NCBI RefSeq assembly: GCF_020181595.1
Contig: NZ_CP084028.1
Span: forward strand, 315,749-379,748
DNA from: [Mycobacterium] vasticus
GTDB taxonomy: Bacteria > Actinomycetota > Actinomycetes > Mycobacteriales > Mycobacteriaceae
Direction of reading: 5' to 3'
Length of the DNA: 64,000 nucleotides
A model generated the notes under the pieces. That model was not told the DNA's origin. It searched no databases and was given only the letters and a program-made list of their open reading frames with translations. The translations under genes and the position numbers were made by a program. Of the stretch, positions 12,043-21,449 are shown piece after piece. Each line of letters opens with the position of its first letter. Positions within the stretch are counted from its first letter, which is position 1.

Positions 12043-12315
12043 TCAAACCTCTTCGAGCGCCTCACCGAGTTGCTCGAGCACTTCGTTGCGGTGGTTGCTG
12101 GCCAGAATGTGGCCGGCAGCCACCGCCACTGCTACCGGCCAATCGATGATCTCGAACGCGGCCAGCAGCGCCAATCCGCCGTAATAGGCCAGCTGCTCGG
12201 GCCGCGGAACCGTGACCTTGCCGAACAGCGGCAACTCCACCGCGAAGCCCTCCGCCTCCCGGATATGGGCCACCGCCTCGCGCTGCGACGACGAACGCCG
12301 CGGCTTGTCCGCCAT
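12043..12315 (-). CDS. small membrane-associated protein (Rv0424c-like)
   Basis: The 90-aa product has a charged N-terminus (MADKPRRSSSQREAVAHIREAEGF), a Pro-rich link with LFGKVTVPRPEQLAYYGGL, one or two hydrophobic stretches (LALLAAFEIIDWPVAVAVAAGHILA), and a C-terminal acidic end. The same gene follows ctpH in M. tuberculosis (Rv0424c). The ATG at 12315 was chosen because AGGAGG lies six bases upstream; the ATG at 12318, overlapping the ctpH stop (ATGATGA), is too close to that site. It probably works with CtpH. The layout, 10-aa VPRPEQLAYY motif then membrane helix, recurs in the product of the gene upstream of ctpH (hydrophobic LVEWPVLVAVGG), so the two small proteins may be related. Confidence 0.75.
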   Translation of the reverse strand: MADKPRRSSSQREAVAHIREAEGFAVELPLFGKVTVPRPEQLAYYGGLALLAAFEIIDWPVAVAVAAGHILASNHRNEVLEQLGEALEEV

Positions 12316-15300
12316 CATGAACCTCCTGCTGGCGACGGGTCGCCGGATGGGTGGGCCGCGGCCTTTCCGCGGCGCGAGCCAGTGTCCCCATTGTGCACAA
12401 GCCGCAGCACCGGTGCGGACTGGCCATCGGGCGCCGGAGTGCCGTCCGGCCGTCGCGGCCCCGGCACGATGAACTCGACGGGCGGCGCATCGTCGTCGTC
12501 CGGCGCGGACAGCAACCGGGGTACCACCGCCGCGCCGACGGTGGCCACCGTCGCGGTGCCCAGCGCCTGAGCCCAGCCCAGCGGGCCCAGCGGAGTGCAG
12601 CCCAGCAGCTGACTGATCCCCGGGATGGTGATCAAGGTCCCCATCACACCGAGTGAGCCCACGGCGGTTGCCACCACCAGCGGGTCGCGGGAATCCAGCA
12701 GTGTCTGGCCCAGTTGAGTGGCGACCAACGACACCAGCGCGACCGTCGACGCCCGCTGTTGGCGACCGGTGACCGAGGCCAGCGCCCATGCGCCCACCGC
12801 GGCCGACGCGGTCGTCACCCCGCGCACCGCCACCGTGCGCCACAGCGTGCGCTCGTCCGGGCCGCGCGCATCGGCGGCGGCCTCCTCGCTGAGCGAACTG
12901 ACCGCCAAGGCTGTGGCCGGCAGCGCATCGGTGAGCATGTTCACCAGCACCAGCTGGCGGGCGTTGAGCGGCGAGCTTCCGGTCAGCGCGCTGCCGATGA
13001 TCGCGAACGCCACCTCACCGGCGTTGCCGCCCAACAGGACTGCCACCGCCGCCTGGACCCGCTGCCACAGCTCGCGGCCCTCGTCCAAGGCGTCGAGCAG
13101 AGTGTCGATCCGCCCGTCGAGCAGCACCACGTCGGCGGCGCTGCTGGCCGCTTCGCTGCCGTGGGCCACCACGGCGATACCCACCGTTGCGGCGCGGATC
13201 GCCGCGGCGTCGTTGGCGCCGTCACCGACCATCGCTGTGACCTTGCCGGTGCGTTCCAGGGTCTGCACGATCTGCACCTTGTTCTCCGGTGACATCCGGG
13301 CGAACAACACCCGGTCGGCCACCGCACGTTCCTGACCCTTGCGGGACAACGCATCCCACTGCGTCCCGCTGATCACCTGGTCGGCCTCGACCGCCAGGCC
13401 CATCTCCCGTGCGATGGCGGTGGCGGTCAGCGGGTGGTCGCCGGTGATGAGCCGCACCGGGATGCGGCGGCGATCCAGATCGGCGAGCAGTTCGGTGGCC
13501 TCGTCGCGCGGAGTGTCGGACAACCCCAGCAGACCGACGAATGTCATCTGGTCGCCGCAGTATTGGGCGATCTCGTCGGGTTCGGGGTCATCACCCAGGG
13601 ATTCCAGCTGTACCGGTGTCAGGTCCCGGCGGGCCACCGCGATCACCCGCAGGCCGTTGGCGGCCAGCTCGGCCACCGACTTCCTGACGGCCGGGCTCGC
13701 GCCGGTGCACGCCAACACCACTTCCGGGGCGCCCTTGAGTGCCAACTCGGATCCGCGGACCGACGCCGAATACGGACGCCCCGAGCGGAACGGCAGGTGC
13801 GCGGCGGGGCCATTGGGTTCCGGTACGCCGGCGGCGAGCGCGCCCTCCACGATGGCGTTGTCGGTGGCGTGCACCCGAGGGGCGCCGTTGGACGCCGGCG
13901 CGGCGCCGGCGGCATAACGAAAAACATCTTCGTCGGTGAACCCCGGCGCCGGGTGCACCTGCGCGACCCGCAGTCGGTTCTTGCTCAGGGTCCCGGTCTT
14001 GTCGAAACACACCACGTCGACCCGGCCCAGCGCCTCCACGGAACGTGGAACACGCACCAGCACGCCGGCTTTGGTCAACCTGCGGGCCGACGACTGTTGC
14101 GCCAGGGTGGCCACCAGCGGCAGCCCTTCGGGAATGGCGGCGACGCTGACCGCGATGCCGCTGGCCACGGCCTGGCGCAGCCCGATCCGGCGCGCCATAC
14201 CCAGACCGGTCACCAGTGCGCCACCGGCCAGGCTGATCCGCCACGCCTTACGGGTGAGCAGGCTCAGCTGGTGCTGCAACCCGATCGCGGACTGATCGCC
14301 GGCCACCAGATCTGCGGCCCGGCGACCGTAGGTGTCGCCGCCGGTCGCGGTCACCAACGCCACCGCGGTCCCGGTCACCACGGTGGTGCCCGCGTAGACC
14401 ATGCATTCGCGCTCCGCCAGATCCGCGCCAGGAGTGGCCTCGACCTGCTTGACCACCGTCAGCGACTCACCGGTCAGCGATGACTCGTCGACCTCGAGGT
14501 CGACGGCCTCGATCAGCCGGCCGTCGGCGGGGATCACCTCGTGGGCCCGCACCTCGATCACCTCGCCGGGGCGCAGTTGCTCGGCGTCGACGTCGCAGTA
14601 GTCGCCGTCGGCGAGGACCTTGCGCGCGGCGGGAATCTGCTCGTTCAACAGGACACTGAGCCGGCGCTCGGCGACCAGACGCTGCGCGGCGGCGAGCATC
14701 GCGTTGCCGCCCAGCACCGAACCGACCAGCATGGCGTCCACGGGTGAACCCAGCACCGCGCTGGCCGCGGCCCCCAACGCCAGCACCGGCGTGATCGGGT
14801 CCGCCAGCTCCCCGCGCACCGCGTGGGCGAACTGCCAGAACAGACGTGGCGGTGCGGTCTGCGCGCCGCGGCGGGCCAGGTCGACCGCCGCCAGAGCGGC
14901 GGACGCAGCGGGTCCGTGCGGATGCTCACTCGGCACCACCAGTTCCGGCGGCGGCAGTATCGTGCGCACCTGGTCGACCGACATGGCATGCCATTCGTGG
15001 GTCGCCACCGGCCTGGGCACGGTGGCGTCCACCGCCCGGCGAGCCAGCCAGTAGCCGGACAGTGCGCCGGCCGCCGCGCCGGTGGTCACCGGTCCCGGTC
15101 CACGTCCGCGAACCCCGGGAAGCAACAGCAATGCACCCAATGTCGATGCCCCGGTGGCGATCTCGACGCCACGACGGCTGGCTGACCGAGCCGCCGGCAG
15201 CGCGTGCAGCACCCGCCACACCGCGGCCAGGTCGGTCAGCAGGACATCCGCGCACCACGGCGGGCAGCCCTGCTGCGGCAGCATTCCCAACGCCACGTCT

Positions 15301-16796
15301 GCCGCCGCCAGGGCCCGCACGGCGGTAGTGGAGAGCACCGCGACGTCGTGGCCGTCGGCTTGGTAGGCGGCGACCGTTGCGGCCAGCGCCTCGTCCACCG
15401 TTGCCCCGTCCAGCGGGCGAATGTCGTCGAAGATCGGACGCAGCTCCCCGAGCGTGTCGGACTCGACCGAGACCACCTCGACGTCGGCGTGCCGGGCCTC
15501 GGTGACCACCGCGGCGGCCAGCGGCAACAGCGCCGGCTGGAAAGACGCCTCAACGCCGGGTCGCGGGCCGATCCGGTGCCAGCCCGCCTCCAGCCCGGCA
15601 TCGCCGAGCCGGGACTGGGCCTGCGCCCATGCCGCTCGCAGTTCGTCGTCGTCGGCGCCGCGGACCTGCGCCACCCGCAGGGTCTCGCCGCACAGCACCC
15701 GCGGGTCGATGACCACGGTGTCGACTCGATCCAGCTCACGCAGACTGCCCGGCCGCAGCACCACCGCGCCGTGCTGGTCGGCCAGGCCGCGGCCCAGTGT
15801 CGAGGCGAATGACTCACGCGTGGTGCGGGTGGCCTTCGGCGCCATCACCGCCGCGGCGGTGCCGGCCAGGTCCGGGTTGCGGGTCGCCGCGGCGATCACC
15901 CCGGCGCCGACGGCCTGGACCACCGAAGCGCGGTCCAGGTGCCGTTCGATCGGGCCCGGGGGCCGGGGGACCGGCCGGCGCGGGACGGTCACCGGCGGGT
16001 GTTCGGCGTACTCGGCGAGCTCCGGTTCGCGGCGACGCCAGGCGCGCTCGGCGGCACGCTCCTCCCCCGCGCGCATCGCCTCGACCGACAAGTCCACCGC
16101 CAGCGAGGTGGGTGCGGTGTTGAGGGTGTGCACAGTGGCACTGGCCAGCGCCAACACCGCGTCGGTCGCCTGTTTGCCGATGTTGTCTTCCAACAGCGCG
16201 CGGAGCCGTGGCTGGTAGTTGACCACGGTGACGCCGGCCTCCAGGCCGAGCGGCAGGGCCGGCAGCCGCAGCAGCCGGCCCGCGGTCGCCAGGCCCAGAC
16301 CGGCGACGTTGGCGCCGACTGTGAACGCCCGCAGCATCTGCGTCATGCCGTCGCCGGGAAGGCTGGTGGGTGTGCTGTTGCGCGGGAAGGGGGACACCCG
16401 GCGGTACTGGTGCTCGATGTCGGTGACCACCCGCAACAGCTCACGCATTGACACGACGTCGGGGTCGGCTGGGTCGAGCCCGACCACCAGGCGTGACAGC
16501 GGATGGTTCAACCGGACCGAGGTGACCCCGGGCAGGCCGCGGGCTGCGGCCAGCACGGTGGTCGCCACCTCGTCTCCGTTGGCCCCGTCAAGCCCGCGAA
16601 CCTCGACCCAGGCCCGCTCCGGGCTGCGGAAACACCGCCGGTTCAGTGCCGGGCCGGTGTCATAAGCCGGTCGGAAGGCGCCGGCCACGCCGGTTACGGT
16701 CTGGACAGATGCGGTCAGCACTGCAGAGGTGGCCTGGACGCCGAAGTTCGCTGCTCGCAAAGGAAGTGAGTGCCGTATGGCACGGCCTAAATCCAC
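12315..16796 (-). CDS. ctpH: very large P-type ATPase, CtpH-like metal cation transporter
   Basis: A 1493-aa P-type ATPase about twice the usual length. The active half carries TGES near residue 775, PEGLPL in the ion-binding helix, the phosphorylation motif DKTGT at Asp932, TGDHPLTA, and the hinge GDGAND near residue 1190. The PEGLPL motif and overall layout fit P2-type (Ca2+/Mg2+-like) pumps. The N-terminal ~600 residues look like a second, degenerate ATPase-like module. It has helices and a HAD-like segment, but VVIDPRVLCGETL stands where DKTGT would be, so it cannot be phosphorylated. The GTG at 16796 follows Rv0426c-like by 10 bp. This matches the M. tuberculosis order Rv0426c-ctpH-Rv0424c. 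The substrate is not proven; the M-box unit next door makes Mg2+ worth testing. Confidence 0.88.
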   Translation of the reverse strand: MDLGRAIRHSLPLRAANFGVQATSAVLTASVQTVTGVAGAFRPAYDTGPALNRRCFRSPERAWVEVRGLDGANGDEVATTVLAAARGLPGVTSVRLNHPLSRLVVGLDPADPDVVSMRELLRVVTDIEHQYRRVSPFPRNSTPTSLPGDGMTQMLRAFTVGANVAGLGLATAGRLLRLPALPLGLEAGVTVVNYQPRLRALLEDNIGKQATDAVLALASATVHTLNTAPTSLAVDLSVEAMRAGEERAAERAWRRREPELAEYAEHPPVTVPRRPVPRPPGPIERHLDRASVVQAVGAGVIAAATRNPDLAGTAAAVMAPKATRTTRESFASTLGRGLADQHGAVVLRPGSLRELDRVDTVVIDPRVLCGETLRVAQVRGADDDELRAAWAQAQSRLGDAGLEAGWHRIGPRPGVEASFQPALLPLAAAVVTEARHADVEVVSVESDTLGELRPIFDDIRPLDGATVDEALAATVAAYQADGHDVAVLSTTAVRALAAADVALGMLPQQGCPPWCADVLLTDLAAVWRVLHALPAARSASRRGVEIATGASTLGALLLLPGVRGRGPGPVTTGAAAGALSGYWLARRAVDATVPRPVATHEWHAMSVDQVRTILPPPELVVPSEHPHGPAASAALAAVDLARRGAQTAPPRLFWQFAHAVRGELADPITPVLALGAAASAVLGSPVDAMLVGSVLGGNAMLAAAQRLVAERRLSVLLNEQIPAARKVLADGDYCDVDAEQLRPGEVIEVRAHEVIPADGRLIEAVDLEVDESSLTGESLTVVKQVEATPGADLAERECMVYAGTTVVTGTAVALVTATGGDTYGRRAADLVAGDQSAIGLQHQLSLLTRKAWRISLAGGALVTGLGMARRIGLRQAVASGIAVSVAAIPEGLPLVATLAQQSSARRLTKAGVLVRVPRSVEALGRVDVVCFDKTGTLSKNRLRVAQVHPAPGFTDEDVFRYAAGAAPASNGAPRVHATDNAIVEGALAAGVPEPNGPAAHLPFRSGRPYSASVRGSELALKGAPEVVLACTGASPAVRKSVAELAANGLRVIAVARRDLTPVQLESLGDDPEPDEIAQYCGDQMTFVGLLGLSDTPRDEATELLADLDRRRIPVRLITGDHPLTATAIAREMGLAVEADQVISGTQWDALSRKGQERAVADRVLFARMSPENKVQIVQTLERTGKVTAMVGDGANDAAAIRAATVGIAVVAHGSEAASSAADVVLLDGRIDTLLDALDEGRELWQRVQAAVAVLLGGNAGEVAFAIIGSALTGSSPLNARQLVLVNMLTDALPATALAVSSLSEEAAADARGPDERTLWRTVAVRGVTTASAAVGAWALASVTGRQQRASTVALVSLVATQLGQTLLDSRDPLVVATAVGSLGVMGTLITIPGISQLLGCTPLGPLGWAQALGTATVATVGAAVVPRLLSAPDDDDAPPVEFIVPGPRRPDGTPAPDGQSAPVLRLVHNGDTGSRRGKAAAHPSGDPSPAGGS

Positions 16797-16806
16797 GCCT
16801 GCCCGA

Positions 16807-17319
16807 TCAGCTGCGTGCGCGAGCGTTGCCGCCGGCGCTGCCGCGCGGCTGACGTGCGGTGCTCTTCTTGGCCTGCGGGCTGCGCCGCGAACCAGAGCTC
16901 CCGGACCCTGACGTCGCTGATGCCGTCGACTTCACGGCCTTGAGCGGACGCGCCGGGGTAGTGGTCTTCTTGTCGGACTTGGTGCCCGGCTCCGCCGCCA
17001 CCGAAGCGGTGGACGCCTTCGATTCCTTGGACCGGTTGTTCAACTGCTTGATCACCAGTGCGGTGCCGCCGACGGCTACCAGCACCGGCCACTCGACCAA
17101 CCCGGCGGCGCCGAGCGCACCCAGCGTGAGTGCGGCTGCGGGGGTGGAGTGGCTGCCATCGCTCAGGCCGCGCTGTACGCCGCCGGCCACTCCCTTCACA
17201 CCGCCGATCACCCCGCCGACCGCCGCACCGCCGACTGCGCCGGCCGCTTCGGTGGTCATGGTCACCGCGCGGTTCGCCGCCCGGGTCAACTGTCGTACCG
17301 TCCCTGCGACGGCGTTCAT
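16807..17319 (-). CDS. conserved membrane-associated protein (Rv0426c-like)
   Basis: A protein of about 170 aa in three parts. First comes a Gly/Ala-rich segment (VGGAAVGGVIGGVKGVAGG) reminiscent of small glycine-zipper helices. A hydrophobic span follows (LTLGALGAAGLVEWPVLVAVGGTALV). The third part is a very basic Lys/Ser/Thr tail (SDKKTTTPARPLKAVKS...RRSPQAKKSTARQP), probably disordered. The start at 17319 has GCAGGGA at a suitable distance. It is the first gene of the operon leading into ctpH, as in M. tuberculosis (Rv0426c). Its function is unknown. The arrangement suggests an accessory subunit or chaperone for CtpH. Confidence 0.72.
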   Translation of the reverse strand: MNAVAGTVRQLTRAANRAVTMTTEAAGAVGGAAVGGVIGGVKGVAGGVQRGLSDGSHSTPAAALTLGALGAAGLVEWPVLVAVGGTALVIKQLNNRSKESKASTASVAAEPGTKSDKKTTTPARPLKAVKSTASATSGSGSSGSRRSPQAKKSTARQPRGSAGGNARARS

Positions 17320-17437
17320 GGTGATTCCCTGCCCTTCAATGTGAGGCAAAATGCGTAATCAGACCATCCTAGGCGCAGTTCGGCGGACGCCGCGGAATCC
17401 ACACTGAATTCATAACTTCCGCAAATTGATGCGGCGG

Positions 17438-18250
17438 TCAAGCCGGATTGATCTCCACCATCACCGGGGCGTGATCACTGGGCTGTTTGCCCTTGCGCTC
17501 GTCGCGCACGATCTCGGCGTGGGCCACTCGGGACGCCAGCGCGGGCGACCCCAGGATGAAATCGATGCGCATGCCCTGCTTCTTGGGGAACCGCAACTGC
17601 GTGTAGTCCCAGTAGGTGTAGACGCCGGGCCCAGGGGTGAACGGACGCACCACGTCGAGGTACTGGGCATCGATCATCGCGTTGAACGCCGCACGTTCGG
17701 GTTCGGAGACGTGCGTGGCGCCGGCGAAGTACTCCATGCTCCACACGTCGTCGTCGCGCGGGGCGATGTTCCAGTCACCGACCAGTGCGATCGGCGCCGA
17801 CGGGTCGTCGCGCAGCCAGTCCTGCGAGGTATTGTGCAGCGCGGCAAGCCATTCCAGCTTGTAGGTGTAGTGCGGATCATGCAGCGCGCGGCCGTTGGGG
17901 ACATACAGGCTCCACACCCGAACCCCGCCGCAGGTAGCGCCCAGCGCCCGCGCCTCCACGAGGGGATCGGCGTCGCCCTTGGCCCAGGACGGCTGCCCGG
18001 GAAAGCCGATCTCGACGTCGTCGAGGCCCACCCGGGAGGCGATCGCCACCCCGTTCCACTGGTTGAGGCCCACGTGAGCGACTTCGTAGCCCAACTCGTG
18101 AAACGGCAGCGCGGGGAACTGCGCGTCGGTGCACTTGGTCTCCTGCATGGCCAGTACGTCGACGTCGGCGCGGGCCAGCCAGTCCGTCACCCGGTCCACC
18201 CGGGTTCGGATGGAGTTGACGTTCCAGGTGGCCAGTCGCAGTGCAGTCAC
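17438..18250 (-). CDS. xthA: exodeoxyribonuclease III / AP endonuclease
   Basis: Base-excision repair enzyme that cleaves DNA 5' to abasic sites and removes 3'-blocking groups. The 270-aa product has the EEP-fold signatures TWNVNSIR near the N-terminus, QETKC with the metal-binding Glu, GDWNIAP with catalytic Asp and Asn, and SDHAPVMVEI at the C-terminus with the catalytic Asp-His pair. The length is normal. The GTG start at 18250 follows the upstream acetyltransferase by 9 bp. The order matches M. tuberculosis (Rv0427c-Rv0428c-Rv0429c). Confidence 0.95.
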   Translation of the reverse strand: MTALRLATWNVNSIRTRVDRVTDWLARADVDVLAMQETKCTDAQFPALPFHELGYEVAHVGLNQWNGVAIASRVGLDDVEIGFPGQPSWAKGDADPLVEARALGATCGGVRVWSLYVPNGRALHDPHYTYKLEWLAALHNTSQDWLRDDPSAPIALVGDWNIAPRDDDVWSMEYFAGATHVSEPERAAFNAMIDAQYLDVVRPFTPGPGVYTYWDYTQLRFPKKQGMRIDFILGSPALASRVAHAEIVRDERKGKQPSDHAPVMVEINPA

Positions 18251-18259
18251 GCAGCCACC

Positions 18260-19096
18260 CTAGATCGTGCGGGCATCGAGGTAGCGGGTGCGATGCTGGC
18301 CGGCGAAACCGATCGCCTCGAAGAAGCCGAACGCCTCGGTGCCGGCCTGGGCGTAGCCGCGGGTGGCGCCGCGATCGGCTCCCCAGGACTGCAACGCCGC
18401 GCAGATCGCCCGCCCGTGGCCCTGTCCGCGGCTGCCTTCGGCCACCCGAAGACTCCTCACCCCCAGCCACCGGGTGCTGTCCGGGCCTTCGGTGACCGCA
18501 CCCCGGCCGAACGCCACCCCGGGTATCCAGGCGAACGCCACCTCGCTGTCGGCCAGAACGGTCAGTGCCACCGTGGGGGGCATCGTCTCGACGGCCAAGT
18601 CGCGCACCAGGGTGCGGGTCTGATGTACCGCGGGCAGGTCCTCGGGCAGTCGCAGCAACCGCTCCGGGACCGCCAGTATCGGCGGAAGGCCCCGCTGCGC
18701 ATACCAGTCGATGATCGCCGGGATGGTGTTGGTGTGGGCGAACATATCAAGGGGTACAGCGGAATTGGCGGCCAAATCGGCACCGGGCGCGGCACGCAGA
18801 AACCAGCCGTCCAGCCACTGGTGTTCGCTGCCCGGCCAGGCCAGTGCGGCGGCGTGTTCCACCGACCGGATCGCGGAGTTCTTCACCGGCCGATCGGTAA
18901 GCCGGCGTACGTAGAGCACGTCGGTGTGCCGGAACTCATGCACCGTGCCGTCCGCCGAGCGGACCCGCACCCTCGGCCCGGCCTCCATGAGACGGCCGAT
19001 CACATCGCCCATCGGCGGCTCGGAACCCGGGGGACGCAGATACCGCAGACTCACCCGGACGCCGATCTCGGGGAGTTCGGGGGGCTGGGCCATCAC
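18260..19096 (-). CDS. GNAT-family acetyltransferase (Rv0428c-like)
   Basis: A 278-aa protein. The N-terminal ~75 residues form a small beta-rich domain (GVRVSLRYL...TDVLYVRRL), and a GNAT acetyltransferase domain occupies the C-terminal two thirds. The acetyl-CoA-binding motif A is RVAEGSRGQGHGRAICAAL, with the Q/RxxGxG/A pattern, followed by GFFEAIGF (motif B). The substrate is unknown. The gene lies between def and xthA, as in M. tuberculosis; linkage to def invites the idea of acting on N-termini exposed by deformylase, but that is inference. Tandem GTG (19096) and ATG (19093) starts are possible. Confidence 0.82.
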   Translation of the reverse strand: MMAQPPELPEIGVRVSLRYLRPPGSEPPMGDVIGRLMEAGPRVRVRSADGTVHEFRHTDVLYVRRLTDRPVKNSAIRSVEHAAALAWPGSEHQWLDGWFLRAAPGADLAANSAVPLDMFAHTNTIPAIIDWYAQRGLPPILAVPERLLRLPEDLPAVHQTRTLVRDLAVETMPPTVALTVLADSEVAFAWIPGVAFGRGAVTEGPDSTRWLGVRSLRVAEGSRGQGHGRAICAALQSWGADRGATRGYAQAGTEAFGFFEAIGFAGQHRTRYLDARTI

Positions 19097-19118
19097 AGGA
19101 GATTCAGTACCGGATAGC

Positions 19119-19712
19119 TCAGTGGCCGAACGGATCCGGCACTTCGCCGGGCATCCAGGACAGGCCGGGCACTCCCCAGCCGTTGGACTTCACCGTGCGC
19201 TTCGCCGCGCGGGCATGCCGGCCGACCAGCATGTCCAGGTACAGCAGGCCGTCCAGGTGGCCGGTCTCGTGCTGCAGCATCCGGGCGAACAGCCCCGTGC
19301 CCTCCAAGGTGACCGGGTTGCCGTCGCCGTCCAGGCCGGTGACCCGAGCCCAGTCCGCCCGTCCGGTCGGAAACGCCTCGCCGGGCACCGACAGGCAGCC
19401 CTCGTCGTCTTCGTCGGGGTCGGGCATGGTCTCGGGCCGATCCGAGGTCTCCAGGACCGGATTGATCACCACACCGCGGCGGCGCGTCGTCGAGCGCCGG
19501 TCGTCGGCACAGTCGTAGACGAACAGCCGCAACCCCACGCCGATCTGGTTGGCGGCCAAGCCCACCCCGTTGGCGGCGTCCATGGTCTCGTACATCGACC
19601 TGATCAACTCGCCCAGGTCGGCCGGCAGCGACCCGTCGTCGCCGACGGGAACCGGGCTGGTCCGGTTGTGCAGGACGGGATCGCCCACAATGCGGATCGG
19701 TACGACGGCCAT
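19119..19712 (-). CDS. def: peptide deformylase
   Basis: Removes the formyl group from nascent N-formyl-methionine; a metal hydrolase essential in most bacteria. All three signature motifs are present in the 197-aa product: [11 protein letters not shown] (GxGLAAxQ), EGCLSVPG with the metal-binding Cys, and HETGHLDG (HExxH). The length and the mycobacterial-style long insertion between motifs 1 and 2 fit Rv0429c. The ATG at 19712 gives the start [14 protein letters not shown]. It is divergent from the DUF3263 gene, and the 159-bp gap between them must hold both promoters. Confidence 0.96.
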   Translation of the reverse strand: MAVVPIRIVGDPVLHNRTSPVPVGDDGSLPADLGELIRSMYETMDAANGVGLAANQIGVGLRLFVYDCADDRRSTTRRRGVVINPVLETSDRPETMPDPDEDDEGCLSVPGEAFPTGRADWARVTGLDGDGNPVTLEGTGLFARMLQHETGHLDGLLYLDMLVGRHARAAKRTVKSNGWGVPGLSWMPGEVPDPFGH

Positions 19713-19871
19713 GACCGAAAATCTTAGGCGGGCGGTGGTGGCTACCGCGACGCGCGGGGCGGGCTCCCGGTTCAGCGGGGACGGGCGTGATTGAATTGTC
19801 GCCGGAACACGCCGCCGAGTAGCACGGACGTTTCAGCCAGAGAACTTTCCGGAAGGGTCCAGGAAACGATT

Positions 19872-20180
19872 ATGGACGGCGCTATGGCGCAGGCGAATCG
19901 CTCAGGGGACGATTCGGAGCCCACCGACGGACTGAGCCGTCGCGAACACGACATCCTGTCCTTCGAACGGGACTGGTGGAAGTACGCCGGTGCCAAGGAA
20001 GAGGCCATCAGGGAGCGGTTCGCGCTGTCGGCGACCCGCTACTACCAGGTGCTCAATGCGCTCGTGGACCGGCCCGAGGCCCTGGCCGCCGACCCGATGC
20101 TGGTCAAGCGACTGCGTCGACTGCGGTCCAGCCGCCAGAAGGCGCGTGCCGCGCGGCGGCTCGGATTCGACATCACCTGA
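19872..20180 (+). CDS. DUF3263 protein with probable HTH (Rv0430-like)
   Basis: A 102-aa protein matching Rv0430 in length. The core LSRREHDILSFERDWWKYAGAKE...RFALSATRYYQVLNALVD has the character of a helix-turn-helix (the segment ALSATRYYQVLNAL reads like a recognition helix) and marks the DUF3263 family. The C-terminus is very basic (KRLRRLRSSRQKARAARRLG). A DNA-binding role is likely by inference. ATG 19872 was chosen because AGGAAA precedes it; the open frame continues 27 codons upstream without similarity. First gene of a rightward run Rv0430-virR-sodC. Confidence 0.78.
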   Translation: MDGAMAQANRSGDDSEPTDGLSRREHDILSFERDWWKYAGAKEEAIRERFALSATRYYQVLNALVDRPEALAADPMLVKRLRRLRSSRQKARAARRLGFDIT

Positions 20181-20255
20181 GCCCCGTGAATCGCCTGGAC
20201 CGATGATTGCTGGGCGTTTATCGGTGACGGCCCACTTCTCGATACAGTTGTCGCG

Positions 20256-20726
20256 ATGAACGACCACGTTCCCGACTCCTCCCGACTCCCACTGCGCGCC
20301 ATGGTGATGGTGCTGCTGTTCCTGGGCACGATCTTCTTGCTGGTCGGGTTGCAGGCGCTCGGCTCGTCGAACAGCGACGAGGACAGCGCGCACACCGCGA
20401 CGTCGAAGGCGGTGGCCACCAGCTCGGCGGAGGCCAAGCCCGAACGCGTCGTCCACAAGCCGGAGGTGCGGGTCTACAACATCTCCGAGCAGGCCGGACT
20501 GGCGGGCCGCACCGCCGACCAACTGCGCGAGGCGGGTTGGAACGTGACCGACGTCAGCAATCTCGAGCTGCCCCAGGTCACCGAGAACACCGTGTACTTC
20601 AGCGACGCCGAGGGCGAGCACGAGGCGGCCAATTCGGTGGGCGAATTGCTGCACGCCGTCGTCGAACCGCGCATCCCGGATGTGGCGGAGCAACCACCGG
20701 GCATCATCGTGGTGGTCGCGGGTTAA
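20256..20726 (+). CDS. virR: VirR-like membrane protein with LytR C-terminal domain
   Basis: A 156-aa protein with a cytoplasmic N-terminus, one transmembrane helix (residues 16-37, MVMVLLFLGTIFLLVGLQAL), a disordered linker, and a LytR_C-type domain at about 65-155 (PEVRVYNISEQAGLAGRTADQLREAGW). It corresponds to Rv0431 of M. tuberculosis, known as VirR and implicated in vesicle production and cell-wall integrity. The domain probably acts in the periplasm near cell-wall ligases of the LytR-CpsA-Psr group. It is followed 10 bp later by sodC, so co-transcription is likely. Confidence 0.85.
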   Translation: MNDHVPDSSRLPLRAMVMVLLFLGTIFLLVGLQALGSSNSDEDSAHTATSKAVATSSAEAKPERVVHKPEVRVYNISEQAGLAGRTADQLREAGWNVTDVSNLELPQVTENTVYFSDAEGEHEAANSVGELLHAVVEPRIPDVAEQPPGIIVVVAG

Positions 20727-20735
20727 GCTCCTCGC

Positions 20736-21449
20736 ATGGTCGTGTCAGCTCACCGCAGAGCCTTTGCCTCCGTCGTCTTCGCCACCCCGGTCGTGCTGCT
20801 GGCGGCGTGCAGTCCCCCCAACGAGCAGGCGTCGGATGTTCCGGGCACCACGCCGTCGGTCTGGACCGCCTCGCCGGCTCCGTCGGGTGCGGCGCACGAG
20901 CCGGGCGGCTCCGGCGGCTCGGACAACCTCGTCGCACGGCTGGCCACCCCCGAAGGCGGCCAGGCCGCCACGGCGACGTTTGAGTTCAGCAAGGCCGGTG
21001 GCAAGGAGTTCGTCACCATCACCGTGCAGACCACCAGCACCGGCATCCTCAAGCCCGGTTTCCACGGGCTGCACATCCACGGCGTCGGCAAGTGCGAGGC
21101 CGACTCGGTCGCACCCAGCGGCGGGGCGTCCGGCAACTTCCTGTCGGCCGGTGGGCACTTCCAGGCTCCGGGTCACAACGAGCACCCGCAGAGCGGTGAC
21201 CTGACCTCGTTGCAGGTGCGCTCCGACGGCAGCGCGGTGCTGGTGACCACCACGGACGCGTTCACCAAGGCCGAACTGCTGGACGGCGACGGGACGTCGC
21301 TGATCATCCACGCCGACGACGACAACTTCGCGAACATCCCGGCGGAGCGCTACACCCAGGTCAACGGCACTCCCGGCCCGGACCAGACCACGCTGACCAC
21401 CGGAGATGCCGGCAAACGGGTTGCCTGTGGTGTCATCGGCGCCGGATAA
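20736..21449 (+). CDS. sodC: superoxide dismutase [Cu-Zn], lipoprotein
   Basis: Dismutates superoxide outside the cytoplasm. The N-terminal signal ends in the lipobox LAAC, making Cys25 the lipid anchor. The metal-site motifs are [28 protein letters not shown] and LIIHADDDN, which provide the Cu/Zn His ligands and the bridging region. A C-terminal VACGVIG carries the second Cys of the conserved disulfide. The 237-aa length matches Rv0432. The gene end overlaps the start of the YbdK-type ligase gene, so the two are probably translated from one message. Confidence 0.94.
   Translation: MVVSAHRRAFASVVFATPVVLLAACSPPNEQASDVPGTTPSVWTASPAPSGAAHEPGGSGGSDNLVARLATPEGGQAATATFEFSKAGGKEFVTITVQTTSTGILKPGFHGLHIHGVGKCEADSVAPSGGASGNFLSAGGHFQAPGHNEHPQSGDLTSLQVRSDGSAVLVTTTDAFTKAELLDGDGTSLIIHADDDNFANIPAERYTQVNGTPGPDQTTLTTGDAGKRVACGVIGAG

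Noticed and set aside
13434..14483. A 349-codon plus-strand frame inside the ctpH gene
   Set aside because: No start signal and no domain; it is a shadow of the high-GC P-type ATPase gene.
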